Source: Gambelia wislizenii (lineage: Eukaryota; Chordata; Lepidosauria; Squamata; Crotaphytidae). Taken from it: a DNA stretch of 64,000 bases. How positions within the stretch are numbered: position 1 is the first letter of the stretch; each line of letters starts with the position of its first letter. The position numbers and the translations under genes were made by a program. Location: positions 70,277,001 through 70,341,000 of the forward strand of contig JAUMIR010000004.1 in NCBI GenBank assembly GCA_030847615.1, given 5' to 3'. Positions 49,791 to 62,300 of the stretch are shown in pieces. The notes beneath the pieces are model-generated. The model saw only the letters and a program-made list of their open reading frames with translations, was not told the origin of the DNA and ran no database searches.

Positions 49791-51586
49791 GCCAAAACCA
49801 GTTGAAGGCATAACTGGTCCATCCTTTATGGTGTAAGTTTTGCAGAAATACCTGTGTATTTTCTGTCCCGATGGCCCATAGTGTTTGGATGTGTTTCCCT
49901 CTTTCCACTGTTCCCTACAGATTCTTGTTGATCCTATGAATCTGTTTATTACTGTGTTTTGGAAACATCTACTAATCTCTAGCCTCCAAACTTGCTTACT
50001 CTTTCCTACCTCATTAAGATTTTTCAGAATCTGTTAGTACAGTACTGTATTTTGCCACCTCCACACACTATTTACAGTCATTGCCAGGTTTACTTCAAAC
50101 TGTTCTTGCAGCAACTGACCTATTGTCCTTGTTTTAGGAGATTTTTCTCTTTCCTTGATAACCCTAATATTATCCCTGCTTATTTCATTTGTTCCATATC
50201 TTGTCTGCCACAGCTGTCTTTTTCTTTATTGTTATTGCTTCATGTTGCTAAATACCTGAGTCCCCAGCTCTGTGCTCTGTTTGCTGTGTTCTGTTTGCTG
50301 CTGTCCTGGCCAAGAAATGGTAGTGGGTGGCAACTGGAGCAGAGAGATACAGCAGGATGTTTTTGTGGCTGGTAGGAGCTAACTGGAAAAACAAACAAAT
50401 GTATATTTTTAAAAGCTCCAAAACTAGTAGAGGAATTCAGGTTACCAACTGCTGTCACTTGGATTTTCCAGCAATGTGAGTTTTTTTTCAGTAGATCTTC
50501 TGTCTCACTTCTCTTGAAAAATGTTTGAGAGTTTCTTAGTGGTGTATACAACAACTTATGCTGTGTGTGTTAAAGATCTCTACAGATACTGTTCTGAACA
50601 CTTAATTCTGAAACAGTACGGTAAATGAGATGGGGCACTCTGTGATTGTCTTTGTATGAAAACACCAGGTCTTATTTTATGGCATGAAGTGGGTAGGGAA
50701 GCTGTGAGAGTACATACATGCATTCCTACATGCCAGGAACTTGGATGACAACAACAGCATTGAAATACTGTATTGCATTTCCGTTCAGGACTTTGGTCTC
50801 TGGAAGGAAAGCTATTTGTAATCAGCTCTGGAAGACTGCTCTTCTTCCTTTGATTGTTGATTTCTGTGCTGGAAGTACTTGTGAGATCGCAGTGTTGTTT
50901 AAAACAAAAAGGTTTAGGCTACAATATAGAAGCATGTGTAAATATTTTTACCCTGTAGGGGCAGAATGGATGGCCCTGTGCAAACCAATATGGCAGTGAA
51001 ATGGGGCCACCCAGAGAGAAGGGCATTACTCATACTTCAGCCCTTAGTCTGCTGAATGGCTGTTAGATGCTGTTGTGTGCTACTCCTTCAGGGAGAAGAA
51101 TACTAGGAGATGAAGTGGGATCAGAGGACAAGTGTCTGAGGGTGCTAAGCCCCCATCTTTTAACCTGTTAGAAGATCTTTTCCTTTCGCATCTTAAAAGG
51201 GTGGATTTGGGTGGATAATTGGAATCAAAAGGAAGATTGCTTCAATACAATCAATTGATCCAAACAAATTTTCTTTCAGATGACTGCCGTACTTAAGCAG
51301 GAAAGGGAGCATACTCCCAGCACCTGTAAGGAACTGGAAGTAGAGAGGGGGAATGAGGATTTCATCTGCCAATCAGAGTGTTAAAGATATATGCCTTAAT
51401 CCCTGCACCACAGTGCTATCAATAGAATAGAGGTACACAAATGCAGCAGGTTTGAGGGCCATATTTATGACCCTGGACCCATCGGGGGCCGTATGGACTG
51501 TTGAAAAATAAAACAAAAATCCTCTTCTAGTACTCAAAAATGGGTATATTTTTTGAGGTTAAACAGTACAGAGGGATTGCAACCTA

Positions 51587-51797
51587 CAGTGCAGCTACAC
51601 TGTAGACATAATGCAGTTTGACAGTATCATGGCTCATTCCTACAGAATCCTGACATTTGTAGTTTTGTGAAGCAACAGCACTCTCGCAGAGTAGGCTAAA
51701 GATCTTGTAAAACTACAAATCCCAGGATCCCATTGGATGGTGCCACAGCACTGAAAGTGGTGTCAAACTGCTTTATTTCTACAGTGTAGCGGCACCT
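51587..51797. mobile_element. Palindromic MITE with CTA target duplication
   Basis: CTA-CAGTGCAGCTACACTGTAG / ctacagtgtagcggcacct-CTA with gacatttgtagttttgtg and actacaaatcccagg arms. Confidence 0.85.
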
Positions 51798-52015
51798 CTA
51801 TTTAAAATGTAAATTGTTGCACCAGGAACGGTACTGCATCCTTTTTCTGGCAAAAAAAGAGAGGCCAGTCTGGGGATTCTGGAGATATCAAGGGCCATAA
51901 AAGCATTCCTGGAGGGCTGCTCCTTACCCACATCTTCTATTAAGAGACAGCACAGTACCATAATCCTCTGCCCCAGTTCTTTGTGGGCTTCTTAAATATG
52001 TTTATTTTTCAAGTA

Positions 52016-52342
52016 TAGTTGGACCCCCATATCCGAGGGCATTCGGTTCCTAGATGTACCTTGGATGCTGGAAACCATGGATAACAGCGAACCCAATTAA
52101 AATACAGGACTGTAGAGTTGCATTGGAGGACCTAGAAGATACCTAGAAAGGATGCCTCTTTAAGGCATTTTCCGGCGCTACTCTAGAAGCATAGAATCAG
52201 AATTGTAGAGTTGGAAGAGACCACAAGGGCCATCTAGTCCAACCCACTGCCACAAAGGAATGTGTCTCTAATGTGTCCCTTTTGTGTCCAGTGGATAACC
52301 GAAACCATGGATATTGGTTCTGTGGATACGGGGGTCCAACTG
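52016..52342. mobile_element. Tigger-like MITE containing a CR1 insertion
   Basis: tagttggacccccatatcc / gatacgggggtccaactg. The interior is interrupted at about 52190-52255 by a minus-strand CR1 end. Confidence 0.75.
52190..52255 (-). mobile_element. CR1 LINE 3' end nested in a MITE
   Basis: catagaatcagaattgtagagttggaagagaccacaagggcc...tccaaccca, reverse of the CR1 terminus seen at 3575 and 21098. Confidence 0.75.
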
Positions 52343-53190
52343 TCTATACTGATGATAAGGACAGAATATTCTTTAAGGATATTAAATAAAAATTCATCTG
52401 ATTTGTTTTTGGATATACTGAACCATAGGTTTAAGCTGGCAACTGTTATTCTTTTGCTTATTTAAAATTGAATGTATAGACCACTTTTCAATTTAATGGC
52501 ACTCCGCAGATTCCATTTAAAGCATATTATAAAACTTGGTTGAAAAAAAGCATCAACATTTTATACACAAGTGACTTGTTTTTGGTCCCTACTTACCGTT
52601 TTTAGAGCTCTGAAGAAACATGAATTTGAACTGTTGATCTCTTTTCCTCACTGTGAGTTTGAGTATCTCTTTTCAGTCTTAAGCTGTATTTCCTTTGGGG
52701 ACTTCAGTAGGGCCTATATATGTGTGCTTGTCTTGTGCCTCTATACTGTCTTCTGGTCTTCAGTTCATTTCTCATACTATTTAATACTTCTGTCGCATCA
52801 GCAGTGTGTTTACCTTGTCTCCTTTTGTTCATTTGTCAAATGGATATGCTACCATTGAAACAATTAATAGCAGATACCTGGCAGGCATCCAAATGCACAG
52901 CTTGCCAGAAGTAGAAAAAACTATGTCTGTTTATCATGTCAAATTTCACAGGGCAAGCTGCTTTTGAAATTGAAGAGTGTTCATATTGTCTCAGACGCCT
53001 TAAAAACTGACACACTTATTACAGCATGAGCTTTTGTGGACTGTGTTTTTGTTGCAGCAGACATACATGGCTGCCTCTATAGAAGGAAAGAAAAGGAAAT
53101 GAAAGAAATACAAAATAAAAACAAAGAAACAGAAAAAATGATTGGCATGTTAAAAAGGAGCTTTTGGATCCTAGCTGTGGTACACTAGAT

Positions 53191-53387
53191 TGTGTTGTTG
53201 TTGTGTGGCTTCTAGTTGTTTCTGACTTATGGTGACCCTAAGGTGACCCTATTGTGGGGGGTTTTGTGGCTGAGAGTGCGTGACTTGCCCAAAGTCACCC
53301 AGTGAGTCTTCATGGTCAAGCAGAGATTTGAACACTGGTCTCCAGAGTCATAGTCCAACACTCAAACCACTATGCCATTCTGACTCT
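53191..53387 (-). mobile_element. tRNA-derived SINE, third type
   Basis: gttgttgttgtgtggcttctag...cttatggtgaccc...cttgcccaaagtcaccc...aaaccactatgccattctg. Confidence 0.75.
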
Positions 53388-53673
53388 GCATAGGCATCTA
53401 TCAGTGGGGTGGATAGTTCTTGCTTAAAATGGAATTAATCCCCAAATATTTGTGAGTGGAAAATCTCATCCATAGGCCATAAATATATTGTTGAGGCTAG
53501 GGTTGACACATTTCTGTTTCTTCAGTATAAGTAGCTGGCATATTTTTGCAGTTGCAAGACAAATGGGCTAACAAACTTTACAAAGAAAAGTGGTTTACCA
53601 ATTCAGATGTATGAGCAGCTGTGGTAAAAGCCTGAAAGGAAACTTCCAGATGTACATGCAGTTCTTTTCCAGG

Positions 53674-53862
53674 TTGGTATAGCTGGTGTAGTGGTTTGAG
53701 TGTTGGACTATGACTCTGGAGACCAGGGTTTGAATCCCCCCTTGGCCATGAAAAACCACTGGGTGACCTTGGGCAAGTTACATACTTTCAGCCCCCGAAA
53801 ACTTCATGATAGTTTGCCTTAGGATCACCATAAGTCAGAAATTACTTGAAAGCACACAACAG
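53674..53862 (+). mobile_element. tRNA-derived SINE, third type, facing 53191-53387
   Basis: gttggtatagctggtgtagtgg...gagtgttggacta...gtttgaatccccccttgg...gggtgaccttgggcaag...cataagtcagaaatt. Confidence 0.75.
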
Positions 53863-54059
53863 CAAATACTGTCAGGTGACAACACTGAAAGTAACAGGTT
53901 TGAATTGTAAGCTAATATGCCAGTGGTTTCCAGAAATCCCGTGACTCCTATTTGCTTATCTAATGAGCATTTTGTGAATATTTGTTCCCTGTATATAGTA
54001 CTCATATATGTAATACATTTATAACCATCTTTTTTCCTAATAGGCACTTGGTATAGGCA

Positions 54060-54360
54060 ATATACAAATCAATAATATCAAATCAGAGGAGCATAATTTT
54101 AATATAAAAATACAGTATAGCCATATTAAGATTTGAGACTAACATACATTAAACATTAAAAGCACAATAGAACAGGGCTATCTCAATTGTCTTTTGGAAA
54201 TACAGTAAAGGGGCTGCCAATCCGTCTTCCTTAGGAAGGGAATTCATAAATAAGGAGGCCCTGTGGTATTTCCACCAACTAGTCTTTTTGCTGGTGGGTC
54301 AAGCAGTAGGCCCACCAGTGATGATCACAAATTTCAGGTAGGTATATGTAAGAGGTAGTG
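54060..54360 (-). mobile_element. L2 LINE 3' region relic
   Basis: cttccttaggaagggaattcataaataaggaggcc resembles the reverse of the L2 C-terminal block seen at 29340-29840. Weak. Confidence 0.35.
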
Positions 54361-54609
54361 GTGGTTCTTCAGATATTGTGGCCCTAAACCAGGGCAGGCA
54401 AAGGTTGGCTCACCACAGCCTGTAGACGTCCCTGATGTCCCCTTGACAACTTGATTTAATCCCCAAAATGGTTTTAATCTTAAAGAGATCCCCACCCAAT
54501 AATCAAAACTGAAAGTTGAACTGTGGTCACTTCCAGTTTTATTTCCCCCCACCCCCAAGAGTCTTTGAGGGCATTTGACACATTACAATTTTTTACATGT
54601 CTGTTTAAG

Positions 54610-54826
54610 ACTGCAAATCCACACTACACGAACAATCCAGTTTGAAACTGGATTATTTGCCATGACTCCTTCCTCTTGTATCCTGGGATTTGTTGTTTTT
54701 TGCTTTCTCTGCCAAAGAATGCTGGTGCCTCACAAACTACAAATCCCAGGATTCAGTAGGAAGAAACCGTGACAAATAATCCAGTTTCAAACAGGATTAT
54801 TTGTGTAGTGTAGGTTTGGAGCAAGA
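54610..54826. mobile_element. Palindromic MITE
   Basis: ctgcaaatccacactacacgaacaatccag / ggattatttgtgtagtgtaggtttgg, arms with ttgtatcctgggattt and aaatcccaggattcagta. Abuts the CR1 at 54831. Confidence 0.75.
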
Positions 54827-54830
54827 CATA

Positions 54831-55457
54831 TCATGAGTCGGCGGTGTGATGCAGCAGCTAAAAAAGCCAATGCAATTCTAGGCTGCATCAATAGGAGTAT
54901 AGTGTCTAGATCAAGGGAAATAATAGTGCCACTCTATTCTGCTTTGGTCAGATCTCACCTGAAATACTGTGTCCAGTTCTGGGCACCACAATTCAAGAAA
55001 GATATTGAGAAGTTGGAACTTGTTCAGAGGAGGGCGACTAAAATGGTAAACTGTCTGGAAGCCATGCCCCATGAGGAGCGGCTTAGGAAGCTGGGTATGT
55101 TTAGCCTGGGGAAGAAAGTTAAAAGGTGACATGATAGCCCTTTTTAAATATTTGAAGGGATGTCATACTGAGGATGGGGCAAGCTTGTTTTCTGCTGCTC
55201 CAGAGACTAGGATATGGAGCAATTGACTCAAACTAAAGGAAAAATAATTCCACCTAAACATTAGGAAGAACTTCCTGATGGTAAGAGCTGTTCAACAGTG
55301 GAATGCGCTGCCTCAGAGTGTGGTGGAGTCTCTTTCTTTGGACATTTTTAAACAGAGGCTGGATGGCCATCTGTTGGGCATGCTTTGATTGTGTATTCCT
55401 TGTAGGGCAGGGGGTTGGACTGGATGGCCTTGTGGTCTCTTCCAACTCTGATTCTAT
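54831..55457 (+). pseudogene. CR1 LINE: RT C-terminus and 3' end
   Basis: An open stretch reads [39 protein letters not shown] and [12 protein letters not shown], the CR1 ORF2 C-terminus. A frameshift follows at LGKKVKR, then NFLMVRAVQQWNALP-like sequence and the usual gttggactggatggcc...gattctatg end. This is the longest CR1 copy in the window. Confidence 0.85.
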
Positions 55458-56156
55458 GTTTCCAAATGTATGAAACTGCAGGAAGACTCATCAGGAAGAA
55501 AATTTTACTTGAGGTTCCTTGTGAAGTTTGCTCTTAGTTGCAAACATACTATAGGTTTACTGATAATGCATAATATGGGAAATGACCTACTGTCTTAGAT
55601 ATTTTCATTCTCTAATTTGTTTGGTGTCAGAACTTTGTCATTCAGATTTATCCAAAAACCTCATTCCAATGCTAAAAGCTAGACTGAGATCAGTCCTCAA
55701 ACAGAGAAACCCTCCCCCTCCCCATATTATTATTTTTCTTTTTTTCTTAAAAGGGGAAGGATAAGTTATAAGTCTGACAGCAGTGGAATTGTTTTTGTGC
55801 TATTTTTGTCTTGAATGGAAGAGGAGACTTATTTGACTGCTGCAATGGCAGTTTCTTTTGAGACAGTAGTTTAAGCCCACATGGGCTTTCTGCAGATAAA
55901 TGTAAGGAGTGAATGTGACTCTCCAAACTGACCTGATTGAGCTAAATGAGGCAATATATAGCCCCATGAAGAAAAGCAGAAAATCTTGGAAATTGTGCAG
56001 GCCTTTTGTGTTTAGCCCGACTTTCTTGTCTCGTGGTATGAATTGTAGTGAATACACCTTGCCTTGCTGCCCACCTCCAGCTAGGGAGAATGTGTCTGTG
56101 CCCCTAACGTCTATGGTGATCTCTTCCCCTTTCTCTTTGAATTTCAGCTCACTGCT

Positions 56157-56363
56157 ATGGACAGCGCAGTCACCTTGTGGCAGTTCCTTTTGCAACTTCT
56201 TCAGGAGCCTCGAAACAAAGATATCATTTGTTGGACCTCCAATGATGGAGAATTCAAGCTTCTGCAGGCAGAAGAGGTGGCGCGCCTCTGGGGGATCCGT
56301 AAGAACAAGCCCAGTATGAACTATGACAAACTCAGTCGTGCTCTCAGATATTATTATGTGAAG
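56157..56363 (+). CDS. ELK4: ELK4 first coding exon (most of the ETS domain)
   Basis: The exon opens at about 56148 after atttcag, so only nine untranslated bases precede the ATG at 56157. It encodes residues 1-69 ([10 protein letters not shown] to RYYYVK), covering ETS helices 1-3, and ends at the GTAACT donor. The substitutions against human that I recall (for example I5V and N53S) are conservative, and DNA-contact residues are kept. Confidence 0.97.
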
Positions 56364-59300
56364 GTAACTCACAACTCTTTTGTTTGCCCCAGAGGCTTTT
56401 AACCCTCTTGCATTATAGCTTTTGTTTAATGAACTTTGTTGTTGTTCTCCTTCACTTCAGGAGGGATGAAACTGGTATTGTTGCCACACAGTTTATTGAG
56501 CTGAAGTGGAATATAAATAAGAGAAATATTGTTGGTCTGCCTTAGTTGAGTGAGTAGGCCTTGTCCGCGATTGTGCCAACTCCCACCCCACGTACAAAAG
56601 CTTACTTGACTTTCAGTTGACTCTTTCTTCAAACAGGACAGCCTCCTTCACTAAAGCCTGTGTGGCACACATACCTCTCTCCCTTAGCACCTTTGTTACC
56701 TCCCCTTATCTGCTGCCTGATGTGATTCCTTCACTCTGCCTAATGGCAGAGCTGGCCCTGTGAATGTGTGTGGTTGTCTTCAGAGTGTAAAGATGTCAAG
56801 CAATTAACTCTCAGACCTTTTGTTTTGTTTGTTTAATGAGCCTAGGAACGGCATTGCTTGTAGCTGTGATTTAGATGTGTATGTCCTTGACTGTTTAAAA
56901 ATTTAAATACATAACCTTAATAATTTATGGAAAAACTGTTTCTGGCAATTAATTGAGGCTTTCTGTGAAAACCAGTTCTCTGGTTACCAGAAGGGAGTAC
57001 AAAGTTGGGGAAGACGGAAGCCCTAACAATACAAATTAACTTTATGGGAGGGCAGTAAATGACATTTTGTCTCTCTCTGAAATATTCTGCTTTAGATATG
57101 AAGCTGAGTAGCTTCCTTTATCCTTCTGCTTTTATTTCAAATATATTTGGATGATTTCTTGCAGAATAGCTTATGGCATGGAAACCTCTCATTCCTTCTC
57201 GGCACAGGCACTGCGTCATTCTCTATATTTTTTTGGAAACCAGAGGAGCACCAGAAAATTTAATCAGTACTGTCTGAGAAAAGTGGATATTGATATATCA
57301 TGGACTTTTAATAAATGGTTTGTTTTGCGGCTGTCTTTATGTGGGTGTATGAATAAGAAAACAAGTCTTCAGGAGATAATGTCAGCTCCAACTGCCATGC
57401 TGACTTGAGCTTAAATTAGGGTAACACTGGCTTGTTTATTAGGCATTGTGTGTTAACTTTACAGTACATAGATTGAATGATGTACTGTACTTTAGTGAGT
57501 GGAAAAGATAATAAGTGGCACAGAATATTGCTGAGAAGCATTGAAATGGTTGTTGTTCATACTGTTCTGCAGAAGGTTTCAGCTGCTCGTTTTCCTTCAG
57601 CTACATCAAAATGTTACATAAATGTTCTTTCTTTTGAATATTTAACCTTGGTGCTGTAACATTGTGCACATACTGATGGAAGTGCTGTGCCTATCTTCAG
57701 AATATGAGGTTTATGAATCAAGGTCATAAAATGTGGAGGTAATTGACTGAATCTCTGACCACTATGTTCAAGGCTTTAAAAAAGGTAATATTGTTTCAGA
57801 GCCATCTTCACTTACTTTGGGCTTTTTGATGAATCGTTGGCTGGACAGGAATAAAATGGCCATGCTTTTTTTAAAAAACAAACTTGATTGTTGAATCACC
57901 AAATGCTATAGGTTAGGTGAAATTAAGAGAGCAGGTACAAAGCTTAGAAGATAGAATACTTATCTTCTAAGCCACTCTTTAGCTTCCTAAATAAGGAATA
58001 AGATTTAAGTTTTGATCCAGGATCAGTTAGTTGCACTTAGGTCCTGTTGAAATCAGGCATGACTTACGTTTTGCATTGATCTCAGTGGGGCCTAACTTAG
58101 TCTGGCTCAGAGCTGGGGAATGTTACTTTCTCTGAAAACTGAAATAGTGGCCATGCTGATCTGGGTACTCTACCAGTTGTAGTCCAAAAAGGTAACTTCT
58201 ATAAGATCTGATCTGGATCCAACTCATAATAAACAAACTTGTATTGTACTCACTCTCAAGATAAATAATTTCCTCAGTAAAGTTAGACTGCCTCTGCTTG
58301 ACCAGCTGACACACTTCTCTGACAAGAATGCAAATGGGAAGTGTACCTGATATCTTTTTTCTTTTCTTTTTTTGACAGAATATCATTAAGAAGGTGAATG
58401 GTCAAAAGTTTGTTTACAAGTTTGTGTCCTATCCGGAAATTTTGAATATGGATCCACTAGCAGTTGGCAGGATTGAGGGTGATGCTGAATCACAGGCAGG
58501 CGCTGTAGATGCTAACAACACTATAAAGGAAACAGAGAACTGTGGGAAAGAGAAGCCTCAGTCCTGTGCAAAATCCTCTAGTCGCAATGACTATATCCAC
58601 TCAGGCTTATATTCTTCATTTACTTTGAACTCCCTTAATTCCTCCTCTTGTGTAAAACTCTTTAAGCCAATCAAGATGGAGAACCCAATTGAGAAAGTGG
58701 CAGAGAAGAAAATTCCTCAGGAGTCTACACCTTCAGTCATAAAATTTGTGACCATGTCCTCAAAAAAGCCTACACCATCACCCCTTGCCTCTACTACTCA
58801 ACCAACATCTACCGTATCAGCTGCTCCTACCCTCCCTTCTAGTTCAGATGAAAGTCTCCAGGCCTTGGAGTCTTTAGTAACACCAAAAATGGCTCCCACT
58901 GAAACATCAACATCTTTGCCAAGTTTAACCACCAATTTCACACTGACGCCTCCTTCAGCCTCCGTTTCCCCTACTCTCCAGGTTCCTCCCAGATCTCCTT
59001 TGCCACCTTTAAGTTCTAATCCTGATCTGGTTATAGACACAGACACTGAATCAGATGCTTGCCAGCAGCTGGAAAAGTCTCAGAATCAAATCTTGGAGTT
59101 TAAAGAACAGGGTTTCTCCACAGCAGAAAAGGAACTTCGTCTTAGCCGAACTAGAAAGCCAAAAGGGCTGGAGATTGCCCCCACTCTTGTAATTACTGGC
59201 AGTGACCCAAGTCCTCTGGGAATACTAAGCCCTTCTCTCCCTACTGCTTCTCTTACACCAGCACTTTTTTCACAGGTAATCCTGTCTTCTGTTTTTAAAT

Positions 59301-62300
59301 AAAATTCTGTATGAATGTAGAGTGGGCTGGGGAAAGTACAGCCCACAGGCATCCCCCAGGGCAGTTTTTGTGGTTCATAGTGGTCCACAGAAATGTTACA
59401 TGGAGTTAGGGGTATCCTGAATTTGACAAATTGAAAACCAGATGGAAGCATGTTCCCTGAGCAGAACCCTTTCACTTCAAGTAAGGCAGATTCTTGATCC
59501 AACCCAGTGTTCCTGGTTATTTAACTGTGGTTCCTGGACTAGGACTCTGGGAGATCATGGAAGCCCACTGGGTGACCTTGGTAAAGTCACACTCTCTCAG
59601 CCTAAGAGGAAGGCAATGGCAAACCTCCTCTGAATAAATCTTGCCAAGAAAACCCTGTGATAGGGTCACCTTAAGTCAGAGTCAACTTGAAGGCACATAA
59701 TAAATGCTATTAGAAGGCTGCTGTGAAATGACATCTCCCCTTCCCCCTTCTTGTGGAGTGCAGATTGTTCCTGCTAGCCTAATGTGGTTAATTGTTGTGT
59801 CTGCTGCCACATGAAACATAGCTAAACATAGCCACAATTCCTGTTTAACACAAGGTCTGAAATACCAATTTTAATCTTATGTACAGATTCCAGAGTGAGC
59901 AGAAATGCTAGCTCAGTTTATGTTGTTGTAGACATAATACTGTAGTGTGATACAGTTTATGGGGGATTTCCACTACATAAAAGAGAAAGTGAAAGTAGGA
60001 ACATGCAGTCTTTCAACCTTTATTGAACCACGGCTAAGTAGTTAGGTATGTAGTCCAAAGAATCTATAAAATATAATGCCAGATTGGCTGCACAAGTGCT
60101 TCTTCTATAATCCTGATGTAGGATTATATATTATACACTGGGAGTAAATGAAAAACTTGCATGACCCCTTCCTGCTATGTATTTTCCCAACTTATATATA
60201 ATCTGTGCAGTTTCATTTTTTCTGACCCTCTCTTTTAGAAGTTTAGTAAGTCATTATGTACAGTTTACTTGTTTCACTCTGCTTCATTAGTGTTGCTTGA
60301 GCAGAAAATAGGTAGCCAAATGAACAATGTCAATTCCTGGTTTTTGTAATGTGTTTCTGAGACTTATTTCTCTCCCCCCTCCCACCTCTCTGTATATTTA
60401 ATTTATATCCTGCCTTTTCCACTGTATTTCATTCTTTTAGGACTTTTCCATGAGCTGTAGTTAGGGAAGGAGGCTATGTTTATTTGCATACATGGATGTT
60501 AAGAATTAGTTCACATCTCAGTATCTAGGATATACTCCACCAAGCTCCCATTTTAGGTTTGCACGCATTTCTCAAACACTTTTGCATTCTATGTGATGAC
60601 TTCCAGTTGTTTATCAACTGCCTGTTTGGGTTTTGGTCTCATCTGAGAGGTGCTGAAACAAGTGATTGTTAATTGCATTGAAGTTAGTGGGAGCTTCAGA
60701 TATTAAATACTCTTTTAACTGGTTTTGTAACATTATCTTGTATGTCTTCCAGACACCTATTTTGCTGACTCCAAGCCCCTTGCTCTCCAGTATCCATTTC
60801 TGGAGCACTCTCAGCCCAGTTGCTCCTCTCAGTCCAGCAAGATTGCAAGGTGCTAACACCCTTTTCCAGGTAAACTCGAGAAAATGGTAGCAGATACTTT
60901 CTGCTAAAGAGCCAGCAGAACTTTTTGAATATGAAACAGAAGTTATTTCATAAACATTCATTTAAATGGGAACTCTTATTTATTTTGAAGTAAGTCTCAG
61001 TTTGGGTCAGTGATCTAAACTTTGGTTGTTGAGGTGTTTTGAACTTCGGCTCACAGAAGTCCCATCCAACTTGGGTAATGGTCAGGGATTCTGAACGCTA
61101 AAGTCTAAAAACAGGTGGAGGACCAAAGATTGAGAACCACATATTTAGATCATCCTCCCTATAGCTGGAGACTGCAGTGAGCCAAAGGCTCTTGTGCCAC
61201 CTTCTCTTCAGTTTGACTTTGCATTCATTTTTTTTCTTCTGACCATACAAACCTGTAGCAGCTGTATTCGGCTAGTGGCCATGGTCTTCATAATCAAGGC
61301 TTGTGGTTTCCCTAGCTCTTCCACAAGGTTTTTTTTTAAAAAAAGGTTTTGAACATTCACACATTGCATTCAAAAGTCTTTGTTCTATTAATGGAATTTC
61401 CTTAATGAAACATGAATGTTACTACAGTGGATTTTTGTATTAATCCAGAGCAGAAATGATAGTTTAAGTCTTGAGTGTTTTCTTCTTGTAAGACGAGGAG
61501 TTATTTGTTTGCTTTGATGTAATGATATAACACCCCATTCCAGATGAAGTTTAGCAACTGAATACAAATGTAATAGAATTTCAGTACAAGCTTCCAAAAT
61601 GCAGATTACTTTAGACACTTTTTAAACTGTTTCATCAGAATACTGTATGCATTCCTCAGTATTCCCAAGTCAGTGCTCAATCATTTTCATGATCCAGAGG
61701 TGTTTTGACTGCAGTGCAAACACTTCAGCTTAATCTTCATTGTGTGTATTTTTAATTTGTGTTTTGTGTAGTGCATTCCCATTTCCATTTCCATCAAGGC
61801 TGAATAAATAGATTATTATAAAGACAGATGGTGGTATGAAATGCACAAAAGGGTTATATTGTATTATTGTATTTCTCCTTTGTTTCCTGGGAGAATATGA
61901 GGCAAAGCTTTAAACTGAATACAGGACAGCATAATCTACAGCAAATCCTGAGACTTGAAGCATTTGTGTTTATCTTTTATGTTGACAAATGCCTCTGTTT
62001 TAGAAGAAGCTAAAAACAGATTTCCAACACTTCTTTTAAAGGCCTGCAGCTGAGCTTTTGGTGAGCAGAACAAGAACAAATTTCACATGAATACTTTAAA
62101 TGTGGAAGAGGTCACCCAAGCATATTTCACCTCAAGTTACTAATGTTAATGGCCCTGTGAAAATGCCCTCCTGTGCTTTGATTGTATTATACTATTTTCT
62201 CTCACACACACCCAAAAAATATTTGTTAAGGCTTATTCACTTGTGGCTTTGCCCTACAAAGCCACTTTTAACATCAGAAATACTGAACCAAACAACAAAC

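Larger units (their letters stand above)
47620..56147 (+). other. ELK4: ELK4 intron 1
   Basis: 8.5 kb. It contains a G4-type tract at its start, Tigger-like MITEs, L2 tail fragments, hairpin MITEs, two facing SINEs and a CR1 3' end, listed separately. The parts 48.28-49.60, 49.80-51.58, 52.35-53.18 and 53.87-54.60 kb show no exon, only weak old-repeat similarity. Confidence 0.7.

Noticed and set aside
55800..56372. 190-codon minus-strand frame over the first ELK4 coding exon
   Set aside because: Antisense shadow of the conserved ETS exon and its flank; it has no similarity of its own.
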